Positions 1 to 8,993 of a DNA stretch of 64,000 bases are shown piece after piece. Origin of the DNA: Pyropia yezoensis (taxonomy: Eukaryota > Rhodophyta > Bangiophyceae > Bangiales > Bangiaceae); NCBI GenBank assembly GCA_009829735.1, contig CM020618.1:12754568-12818567 (forward strand), written 5' to 3'. The notes below the pieces were generated by a model. That model ran no database searches and was not told the DNA's origin. It was given only the letters and a program-made list of their open reading frames with translations. The stretch's first letter is position 1, and each line of letters begins with the position of its first letter. Position numbers and translations under genes: made by a program.

Positions 1-498
1 TTGCGGCCGCGCTCGCCAGCCCTGGCTGCTGGGTGGCGACGCGCACCCCGCTGGCGACGGCCCTTCTAGCGGCGCCTGGTCGATACGTGGGCGGCTGCGA
101 CGTAGGGGGATGGGTGCTGCAGGTATACTGCACGCTCGTGGAACGAGAGAGCTCGCCACGGTGGGGGGAGGGGGAGAGAAAGGTGGGGGGGAAGAGAAAT
201 GGAGGTGCTCATGGCGACTCTGGCGCACGAAAACGAGAGAGAAAGATGCAACCCACAGAGGGTGGTGCCCACCGTTGCCCCCCCTGCCCCTGCCCCTACC
301 CACAGCGGCAGCGAGGCAAAAAAAAACAACAGAAAAACACAAGAGGGGTAACTGTGGTCCCCCCATCACCCGCCCACGCGTCACCCCTTGGCCTCTCGCA
401 CGGGACGTCCTTCCCCGCCCACCACGCAACCGACCTGGGGGCTGTGCTCCCGGCCGCGCCATTGCCAGCGGTGGCAAGCCAGCCGACCGACGTGCTGC
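1..498. other. No gene recognised (window edge, 3' flank)
   Basis: This is the region downstream of the minus-strand membrane-protein gene. It contains G-rich and purine-rich tracts around 160-250 and short A-runs near 320-340. Open frames exist on both strands, but none has recognisable protein features. Confidence 0.5.
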
Positions 499-1575
499 TC
501 AGTCGTCATAGTTGTCCGAGTCACGGTTGCGGAACTCCTCCTCCAGCTGCGACGGCGGAGGTGGCCAGGGAAGAGTAACGCCATGGGCAAGGGTGCCGGG
601 GAGAGAGGGAGAAGGAGGGGAAACGAGAGAGAAACGGAGGAAGTGAGAGCGGGGCGTTGAGCGGGAGGCAGCGATGGGGGGGGGGGGGGGGGCACAAATA
701 GTGAGAGGGGGAAGAAGGGAGAAAGTGATAGGAAGCGCGGGGGGGGGGGGTGGACGGACCGCGGCACAAACCAGACGGCGGGGTCAGCGCGGGAGAGGAC
801 AAGGCGGCGCACACCGCCGCTGGCCGTCAATGTCAGCACACCTCGGCTACGCCGATGGCCACCCGCTGGCGGGGGTGGGAGAGTGGTCGCCAGCAGCTGC
901 GGCCCGCGCGGGGGACGGCAGCAGCCCCCGGCAGGCCACGGCGCCCCGCGTGCGCTCGTACAGGGCAACGCGGATGCGTGAAGAGTAGATGCGATACCCC
1001 CTCCGCACGCCCGCGCCACTTGCCCCTCCCAGCCCGCACGCACCAGAACATGAGGCAGGACCCGACGCGGGACCCACCGCCCACAGACGATGCCAAGGCA
1101 CAAGGCAGCCAGCTCGGGGGCAGACAGGCAACCCGTGGGCCTGCCAGCCAGCCAGCCCGCCCGCCCGTCCGCCCACCCGCCCACCAGCCCACCCTCCCTG
1201 CCCATTCCCCCGCACCCCCACCCTCAAGCGTACCACATCATAGTTGCGGTTGACAAGCCAGCCCGTAATAAGCGCGCCCACCACCCCCGACGCGATGATG
1301 GCCACCCCCCCCAACGCAATTTGGCCATACACATCCTCGGCCAGCAGCAGCGCCGCCGCCCCCGTCACCGCCGTCACCCCCATCCGCACCGACCGTGCCG
1401 GCGCCGGCGCCGGCGCCGGCGCAGAAGCCCCGCCGCGCCTGGCCAGCCGCGCGCTGCCGGGGGTGGCCGCGCGCGCCACCGCCACCCGGGGTGGCCGCCG
1501 CCCCACCCCGCCGCCGCCCGACGCCGGCAGGCGGGGGGGCGCGAGCCCCGCCAGGGGGGCCACGTACGCCGCCAT
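499..1575 (-). CDS. Small plastid-targeted membrane protein, family not recognised
   Basis: Two exons are inferred: 1234-1575 and 499-546, joined in phase 0 across a GTACGC donor (1233 down) and an AG acceptor (547-548). The product is about 129 residues. The ATG at 1575 is followed by an Ala/Pro/Arg-rich, acid-poor stretch of about 65 residues that resembles a plastid transit peptide. A hydrophobic region follows (MGVTAVTGAAALLLAEDVY, then IALGGVAIIASGVVGALITG), giving one or two membrane spans. The charged tail runs NRNYDV into LEEEFRNRDSDNYD and stop. The splice is supported because the polar tail continues naturally and the stop follows at once. I do not recognise the family. A thylakoid or envelope location is inferred only from the presequence and hydrophobicity. 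Confidence 0.55.
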
Positions 1576-2263
1576 GCCGGGGAGGGTGCCCGGCGGCGCG
1601 GGAATAGGAAGAAAGGCGGGTGGGGGGGAGGGCGACGGGGGGGGGGGTGGGGGGAATGGGAGGGCAGCGGGGGGTGGGGGAGGGGAACCGACCTGACGCA
1701 CTGCACAGCGGTGGGGAGCGGGGGGCGGCTCTGCGCTCACGGCCGCGTGGGGCTCTTGGCGTGTGGAGGGCACCCGCGTCGCTCCCCCTCGGAAACGCGT
1801 GGGTGCGATCCGACGCCGCCACCGGGATCCCAAAAAAGATATGGGCGCGTCCGCAGCCAGCGCTGGCACTGCAGCGCGAGCAGCAGCGAGGGGTGGGGGG
1901 GCAGATCATAATCCGGGATCCCCCCCGAGGCGGGCGGGATGCCCCCGATCAACCTGACCCATTGCTGGGAGAGCAGGTACTGGGCGAACCGGGTAGGGAG
2001 CGGCTGGGCGTGGAGACGCTGGGCGGGGAGGACCAGGGCGAAGTACATAGCGCCTGGGTTGGAGTAGGGAACGCCACGCCGGCGGGGCGGGGCGGGAGTA
2101 AGCACGGACAAGAGGACCGGCGTGCAGGAGAAGAGGAGCGCGGGCGGGCGAGGTGGGTGGCGCGCGGCGGCAGCAGCGGCCCGCGACGGACGCGAGGGGC
2201 CGCATCCCGCCTCACGCCCCCCCCCCCCCCCCCGGCTTCTTCCCCCGCCCCTCTCTTCCACAA
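1576..2263. other. Intergenic, unresolved
   Basis: This stretch lies between the 3' end of the pseudouridine synthase and the 5' end of the membrane protein, both on the minus strand. A minus-strand open stretch at about 1800-2110 has a less biased composition (it reads through YSNPGAMYFALVLPAQ), but I find no start, splice context or family for it. It is most simply 3' UTR of the upstream gene. C-tracts occur at 2218-2232 and 2269-2279. Confidence 0.35.
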
Positions 2264-3043
2264 TCATCCCCCCCCCCCCTCGCGGATCCCGTCGAGGGGC
2301 TCCCAGGCGTCCAAGTCCACCCCCACCTCCCCAGCCGCGGCAACCATGTACGCGGGTACCGCGGCGGCCACGGCGCCGCCGCCCCAGCCGCCCGGCAGCG
2401 TCACCGCCGCGGCGTGCAGGTGGATGGGCGGCACGCCCCGCGTGCCGGGCGGCGCCCACGGGTGCACCAGCCGGCCCGAGGGGGGGCCCGACCCGCCAGC
2501 CCGTCGCGGCGGCAGCGGCGGCGGCGGCGGCAGGCCGTAGCGCTCATCCCCAAACAGCGGCGCGCCGAGGCCCCGCGCCGCGTGGAGGCGGAGCTGGTGC
2601 TTGCGCCCCCCCGCCGGCCACAGCGCCACCACCGCCCGCCCGCCGCCACCGTCGGCAATGGTGGAGCCGAGGACCGCCCAGCGGGTCGCCGCGTCGCGCC
2701 CGTCAATGTCGTCCCGCACCGTGCCGACGGCGCCGGCAACGAGCCGCGGCGGAGGTGGCCCACCGCCGCCGCCGCCGCGGGCGGCCGCCGCCGCCACCGC
2801 GCCGTCGCGGACCAGAATGCCCACGTACGCCTTGTGGATGCGCCCCCCGCTGGGGGGGGTGGCGTCGCCGCGAAAGGCCGCGCCCGCGGCGGCGGCGGCG
2901 GCCCAGCCGCGCGCCACCAGCAGCACCCCACTCACCCGCGCGTCCAGGCGGTGGACCAGCCGCGGCGCGTCGTCCCGGCGGCGCTCTCCGTCTGTGAGGC
3001 GCCACCACCCGCCCCCGGGGCGCCTGCCACCGTCGTGGCCACT

Positions 3044-3075
<32 letters not shown>

Positions 3076-3670
3076 TGCCGCCGCCGTCGCCGCCGGCTGC
3101 GCCTGGCAGCCGCGGCAGCAGGTCGTCCACACAGACGCCCACGCCCGTGCCGCCCTGTACGGGCAGGCCCGCGGGCTTGTCTAGCGCCCACCCCCACGGG
3201 CCAGACGCGATGACGCGGGCGGCCAGCCAGCGCGCCGCGGCTGCCGAGGTGGTCCACCGGTGGGGGGGGCGCCGCCGTCGCCGCCGCTCCTGCCCGCCGC
3301 TGCAGCCGACACTGCAGCCGTCGCCGCCGTCGCCGTCGCCGACGCTGTCGCCGCGGGGCACCCCGTCGGGCCGCCAGTGGCTGCCGCCCTCCAGGACCGC
3401 CCCGTCTGCTGCAGACGATGGTCGTGGCGCGGTCGTGCCCAGCGCCACCGATACGGTGTCGCCCGGGCCGACGCGGTCGCTCGGCCTCGCGGGGGTGCCA
3501 TTGAGCCGCAGCCCCCCGCGCCGGGCGGCGGCGTGGAGGGCGCCCTGCGTGGGCAGCGGCTCTGCCGGCGGCAGGGTGCGGCGGAGGAAGCGGTCGAGGC
3601 GGGTGCCAGGAGGGGTAGGGGGGGGGACCTTGAGGTGTCGAAGGGGGGGGAGGCTAAGGCGGGGGGGCAT
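2264..3670 (-). CDS. RluA-family RNA pseudouridine synthase
   Basis: A single 468-residue frame starts at an ATG. Residues about 20-80 resemble an S4 RNA-binding domain (GTRLDRFLRRTLPPAEPL, then a GLRLNG turn). The catalytic core follows: WALDKPAGLPVQGG near residue 170, the catalytic-Asp motif RLVHRLDARVSG near 235-245 (family HRLDxxxSG), GRKHQLRLH near 353, and LFGDERYG shortly after. These are the RluA/RluC/RluD signature motifs, so the enzyme should isomerise uridine to pseudouridine in rRNA, tRNA or mRNA. Gly/Ala-rich insertions separate the motifs and lengthen the protein beyond the usual 300-350 residues. The N-terminus is basic and Pro-rich, compatible with organelle import, but location is uncertain. 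It is divergent from arsH across about 420 bp. Confidence 0.88.
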
Positions 3671-4091
3671 GGCGCGGGGGGGGGGGGGGGGGAAAGAGAT
3701 GGGACGGGGAGCACAAAGGGGAGACGCGGATGGAGACGAGTGAGGTGTTCGGGGGGGCGGGAGGGAAAGTGTTTACGGGCAAGCAGGAGCGAGGGGGGTG
3801 TGGCGCGTAGGCGGGGCTGTGCCGGATCAACTACCATCGTCTGCACGCTCATGACTTTGGTCGAAGTTGACATTTCGGTACGGATCACCACCGACTCCTG
3901 ATTGGCCAGGCGTTCCCCTCGCCCGGGCAATGGCGATAGATACGATTCCCTATCGAGACCCGTCTGTCTGTCGAACCTTTCACGCCACCGCCGACGCTGC
4001 CACTGCGCGGCACACCACCACACACAAGTGACGCGCACCGCACGCCCTCGGCGCCTTGCACAGTGCGCCCGACCGTGCACTTGCGGCGGTC
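3671..4091. promoter_or_regulatory. Divergent intergenic region between pseudouridine synthase and arsH
   Basis: This 421-bp gap separates two divergent start codons, so it should hold both promoters. It has a G-tract near 3678-3691 and is less GC-rich at 3830-3970. I see no clear TATA box or named motif. Confidence 0.4.
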
Positions 4092-5153
4092 ATGCAGAGG
4101 GGTGGCGTCAGCCTACTGCGCGCCGCCGCCAGCGCCTTCTCCCCTAGCCTGGCTACCCGCAGCCGTCCTCACCCCGCTGCACTTTCCGCCATCCCCACCT
4201 CCTGCTCCCTCTCCCCCCGTCTCCCACTCTTCCTTTTACGTTGCCGCCTCGCGTCCTGGCGGGTCATTATGCCGGCCGACTCCCCACCCGGCGCCCCCCC
4301 CCCTCGCTCTGCTGCCGACGCGGTCGACCTCCCCACCGCCGCCACGCCCGCGTGGCTTGCCCACCGCGCCGACCTTGCCGTCCCCGCGTCGGGCCCCGGC
4401 TCCGATGACTGGGTTCGCGCCGAGGCGCTGCCCGCCCTGACCGCCGCTGCGTCCTTTCGCCCCGCCGGCGCGGTGGCCACCCACCCACCCCGGGTGTTAG
4501 TGCTGTATGGCACGCTCCGTCCCGCGGGCTTTTCCAAGCTCCTCGCCGCCGAGGCGGCGCGCCTCGCCGAGGGCCTCGGCTGCGACGTCCGCACGTTCGA
4601 CCCACACGGCCTGCCGGTACGGGACCCAGCGCTGGCAGACCACCCCAAGGTGACCGAGCTCCGCGCGCTCGTCCACTGGTCCGAGGCGCACGTGTGGGTG
4701 GGGGCAGAGCTCCACGGCGCCCTCTGCTCGGTGCTCAAGAACCAAATCGACACGATCCCCCTCAACACGGGTTCGGTGCGGCCGACGCAGGGCAAGGCCG
4801 TGGCGGTGATGCAGGTGTGTGGGGGGTCTCAGAGCTTCAACACGGTCAATGCGCTGAGGCTGCTCGCCCGCTGGATGCGCATGGCGTGTGTGGTCAACCA
4901 GAGCAGCATCCCGATGGCGTGGACACAGTTTGATGCTGACGGGAGGCTCAAGGCGGGGTCCCTGCGGGAGCGGGTGGTTGACGTGGTGGAGGAGTTTGTG
5001 CGGCTCGTCCGCATCAACCGGGAATACGCAGACGAGCTCACCGACCGCTACTCGGAGCGGAGGGAACGGGAAGCCAAGGGCCGGCTGCTGACACAGGCTG
5101 AAAAGGTGGCGGAGAAGGAGGCTGCGGACCGTAAGGATAAGGCCAACGAATGA
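4092..5153 (+). CDS. arsH: ArsH, NADPH-dependent FMN oxidoreductase
   Basis: An intronless frame of 353 residues runs from the ATG at 4092; the ATG at 4269 (MPADSPPG) is an alternative. The core matches ArsH throughout: LVLYGTLRPAGFSKLLAAEA (flavin phosphate-binding region), DPHGLPVRD, DHPKVTELRALVHWSEAHVW, then NQIDTIPLNTGSVRPTQGKA, VMQVCGGSQSFNTVNALRLL, RWMRMACVVNQSSIPMAW and the C-terminal RYSERRE. ArsH proteins are tetrameric flavodoxin-fold enzymes that oxidise organoarsenicals or reduce quinones, azo dyes and oxygen. The roughly 60 residues before MPADS are Arg/Ser/Leu-rich and look like a targeting peptide, so plastid or mitochondrial delivery is possible. The C-terminus is highly charged (EKVAEKEAADRKDKANE). 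No other ars gene is nearby, so the arsenic role is inferred from family alone. Confidence 0.93.
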   Translation: MQRGGVSLLRAAASAFSPSLATRSRPHPAALSAIPTSCSLSPRLPLFLLRCRLASWRVIMPADSPPGAPPPRSAADAVDLPTAATPAWLAHRADLAVPASGPGSDDWVRAEALPALTAAASFRPAGAVATHPPRVLVLYGTLRPAGFSKLLAAEAARLAEGLGCDVRTFDPHGLPVRDPALADHPKVTELRALVHWSEAHVWVGAELHGALCSVLKNQIDTIPLNTGSVRPTQGKAVAVMQVCGGSQSFNTVNALRLLARWMRMACVVNQSSIPMAWTQFDADGRLKAGSLRERVVDVVEEFVRLVRINREYADELTDRYSERREREAKGRLLTQAEKVAEKEAADRKDKANE

Positions 5154-5701
5154 GTTTTTGGGGGCGGACGGACGTGTGCAGGGCGACGCCGCGAGCACGG
5201 TTCCCGTGTTGGCCATGGAGTGGGCGGTTGGCTGGGGCCGGGTACGTTTCTTTTTGTAATCTTGTCGTGCGGGGTGGGGCCGCTCACGCCCGGGCTGGGC
5301 TTGACGGCGGCGGCGGCAAGGACCCCCACGTGTGTATGTACGATAGGGTGCGGGCAGCGTTGACAGCTGGCGGGCTGGTGTGAGAAGGCATGTGGGCTTG
5401 AGGCGCGGGCGTCGCCGACCAGACGGCCTCGCGACGCCGGTAGGGTACCAACGCCGGTAGGTGGGTTGGGGTGGCCGCCACCGCTTGCCGCGGCAGTTGC
5501 GGCTCGCGTGAACCGACGCGACGGCAGCCAGCGACGTGGGCGCAGGGCTACCACACAAGGTCACACGTTTCCCAGGCGGGACGGCACTATGGACATGGAA
5601 AAACAGGTCTAGTTTGCCAACACGCGACCGGCGAGACACAGCAGAGCCTCCCGACAGGCCTCATTCGATGCGCCCCTCCCCCACCCCCACCCTGCCGTGG
5701 C
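5154..5701. other. Convergent 3' flank between arsH and the fumarate reductase gene
   Basis: This region should contain both 3' UTRs and polyadenylation signals. Several short open frames lack protein-like features. A T-rich patch (5245-5265) and moderate GC content distinguish it from the coding sequence. No gene is supported. Confidence 0.45.
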
Positions 5702-8700
5702 TCACACCCACGAGTACACCTTGGCCGGGTCGTAGCCCATGCCCTCCATGGCCGCCCGCACACCGTGGCACATGGGCGGCGGCCCGCACAGCACAGCCGC
5801 CGCCGGGAGACCGTCGGCGCGGGGTAGAGCGGGGAGCTCGGCGGCGAGCAGCTCGGGCGTCACGCGGCCAGCATACACCGGGCTCCCCGCGGGGGTGACG
5901 CCCACCAGGCCGGCCGCCGGCGCGTCGGCGGGGGTGGGTGCGTCCGCTGCAGCAGCCGCCGCGGGGGTGACCATCCCCTCCGCCCCTGCCTCGACCACCC
6001 ACACCACCCGCAAGTGCGCCGCCTTGCCCGCGGGGCTGGCCGCCTGCTCCTCCATCAGCCGGCGGTACACCAGCTGGTCGGGCGTCGGAACCGCCCAGAC
6101 GAGCGTCAGGCCGGGCACGGGACGCGAGGCCGCCCCCCCCGCGTCGCCGTCCAGCCGCGCCGCCGCGGCGTGCAGGACGTACCGCACCAGCTGCACGCCC
6201 ACCGACACGCCCGTGCCGCCAACGACGGCGGTGACGTGGCCCGGCTCGTCGAGGGAAAAGGGGAGCCCCCCGTGGGGCCCGTCAAAGGCCATCGTGTCGC
6301 CCGGCCGGAGCGCCGCGAGCGCGACGGACGCGGAGCCGACGTGCACGTCCGAGGCCGCCGCCCCCGGCGGGGGCGGCGCCTTTACCAGCAGCTCCAACGC
6401 GCCCTCGTCGTTTGGGCGCGAGACGGGCGAGTAGTAGCGCTTCGAGGTGGACCCGTCGGGCATCGGTACTGCCGCCGAGACGTACTGCCCCACCGACGCA
6501 CCGGTGGTGGCCAGGGGGGAGGGCAGGTCAAAGCGGAGGGAGACCATGGCCGTCACGGAGCGGCCGCCCGACGCGCCGTTGGCTGTGAGGAAGCGGCGCT
6601 CTGACAGGCGCAGCGGCACCGCCTTGCCAGGCGACAGCGCTGGCCCCCCGCCGCCGTCGGCCGCCGCCGCGCGCTCGCCGGCGATGCGGCCAAACACCGC
6701 GCAGTCGAGGAGGGAGCAGCCGCCCAGGCGGTTGCCGCCAAACAGGCCGCCCGTGACCTCGCCGGCGGCAAAGAGGCGGCGGATGGGCTTGCCCGTCCCG
6801 GCGGTGAGGACCCCGGCAGACCCGGAAAACGTCAGGCCGCCCATGCTGTGAAACGCGTCAGGGAGGGCCAAGCAAGCGCAGGTCAGGAGAAAGCCACAAG
6901 GAAGAGCGGGTACTCAATGCTGGTTAAACACGGCGTAGCTTGCATCCTGGCGAGTCGAACTCGAGGGGCTCCAGTCTGCCACCCCCAACGCACGCCGCGC
7001 GGAGCGGCCGCACCCCCCTCCGGCCAATCCCCCTCCTGCCAACCCCCCCCCCCCACGCGACGTACCTGTAGTGCAGCGCCGGCGTTACCGCCGCCACCCA
7101 GATGCCCGCCCTCTGTACGCGCTCTGCGTCGTACGTGGCGGCCGACGGAAAGACACGCTTGCCAAACGCGTCGGGCACCCCCTCCACGCTCGCCGCGACC
7201 GCCGCGAGCGTGGCCCCCACCGCCGCCTTGGGCAGCCCCACCCGACGCTCCAGCTGAGCCAGCACGTCCGTGTCGCCGTCAGCGGCGTCCGCAGCAGCGG
7301 TGCCCCCGTTGCCGTCGGGCGCCGCACACACCGGGTCGCCCCCCGGCTGCACGTGCGCCATCAGCCCCTTGGCGGCGTAGAAGCGGGCGGTGGCCATCCC
7401 AAACGACTCGACCGCCTCGACAGACAGCAGCATGTAGATGCGCCCGCCGGTGGCCGCCCCACCAGCGCCGCCTCCCTCCCCGCCCCCGCCCGCCGCTGTC
7501 TCGGCCGCCGTTGCCGCCGCCGCCGCCCGCATGGCGGCCGTGACCGTGTCCCGGGCGTCGAGCTCATTCACAAACCGGCGGCCCGCCGCGTCAACGAGCA
7601 GCCCCCCACACCCCCGCAGCGCCTCGGGCGCCAAAAATACCGTCGGCGGCACTGCGCCCCCCGACGACGCCACCGCGAGCGGCACAAAGCCGGTTGGGTG
7701 CACCTGCACCGCGTCCAGGTCGACGGTGCCCGCGCCGAGGCGGGCAGCCAGCCGCACACCGTCGCCCGTTGCGAGCGGCGCGTTGGTTGACGGCAGCCCC
7801 GCCGCCGTCGCCGCCGCGTGCGCTGCCAGCACCGGGTTGCCAGGCGCGCAGTAGCCGCCCGTGGCAAGCACCACCGCGTCGCTCAACAGGGCGTGGCGGG
7901 TGGGGGCGGGCGCGTCGCCGTCCGCGGCGCCCCCCCCCCCGCCGCCGGCACCGCCGCCCGCGGCGGGCGTGTGGACGTACACCACACCCCCCACCTCGGG
8001 CCGTACCGACGGCGGCGACTGCAGGGGCTTGTCGTCAATGTCGTCATGCCCTGCCCCCCCCGGGGGCCACACGGGCGGTGGGCCGTCGGGGTTGGTGGCG
8101 GCTGCGCTCAGCGCCGCCGCCTCCCCGCGCGTCAGCAGCTGCACCACCCGCGCCGAGGGGATGGTCTCAATCGCCGCCACCTCTGCCACCCGCCGCTTGA
8201 GCGCCGAGATGATGGTCCACCCGACGGGCGCGGGCTTGCCGCCCGTCTGGGGCGGGCGGTGCGTGCGCGGGCGGGAGTGGCCGCCCAGCTGGCGCACGTC
8301 TGACAGGTCCACCCCTTGACTGCCGGGGGGGAGAGGCAAAGACGTCGGGGAGGCAGACAGCCGCGGTGTCGCCACGGGCCATACGCAGAAAAGCCAATCA
8401 GAGCACCCGGCGAGGCACCCCAAAAAACAGAAAAAGCATCTGCACGTCAGTACCCCAGAACACCCAGCCGGGAGCCGCGTCTGCGTCCAGACAGTCCACC
8501 ACAGGCCCCACACAGACGTCACCACACCAACGGCCTCCTTGGATGCAAGCCAACCCGCCATGCATACACCGCCACGCCGGCGGGTGCCCCCCCCCCTACC
8601 CACACTCCCCCCCCATGGGAACAAAAAAAACGTACGCTTCGAGCCACGCCAGCGCCCCCCCCCCCTGGGAGGCGAGCGCGTCAGCCAGGTGCACCGCCGC

Positions 8701-8993
8701 GCGCCCCCGGCCGCTGGCCATGAGGTCATCGCGGAAGAGGTGGACGGCGTCGTCGCCCACCCCCCCCCCCCCGCGGGGACGGCGCTCACCCCCGAGCTGG
8801 CCTTGGCCGAGTTCCCCCCCACCCCCCCCGCCTTTTCCAGCAGCACCACCCGCGGCGCGCCCGCGGCGGCCGCCGACAGCGCCGCGGCGAGGCCCGCCAG
8901 GCCGCCGCCCACCACCACCACCGACGCGCGCGCAATGGCGGGCGCCGCCGCGGGGGCGGCGGCGGCGGCAGCGGCGGGGGCGGGGCTCGCCAT
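5702..8993 (-). CDS. Fumarate reductase flavoprotein fused to a cytochrome-b5-reductase-type domain
   Basis: Three exons are inferred: 8636-8993, 7066-8319 and 5702-6845, with GTACGT donors, encoding about 918 residues. Exon 1 has the FAD dinucleotide motif SVVVVGGGLAGLAAALSA and LLEKAGGVGGNSAKASSGV. Exon 2 begins GVDLSDVRQLGGHS and carries AVVLATGGYCAPGNPVL, LDAVQVHPTGFVPLA and FVNELDARD. The junction LHYS/MGGLTFSG restores the family HYTMGG motif, followed by LFAAGEVTGGLFGGNRLGG. The last third is a ferredoxin-reductase-like module: KRYYSPVS (FAD), VVGGTGVSVGVQLVRYV (NAD), CGPPPMCHGV. Soluble NADH-dependent fumarate reductases of kinetoplastids carry such a module plus an ApbE domain; neither ApbE nor a cytochrome b5 domain is visible here. 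In exon 1 the frame changes at a 12-base C-run (8761-8772): the downstream frame (GDDAVHLFRDDLMASGRG) needs one base more or two fewer. The expected role is NADH:fumarate electron transfer. Confidence 0.85.

Noticed and set aside
6940-6980. tRNA-like GAGTCGAACTCGAGG sequence
   Set aside because: It lies inside an intron of the fumarate reductase gene, and the flanks do not form a T-arm, anticodon arm or acceptor stem.
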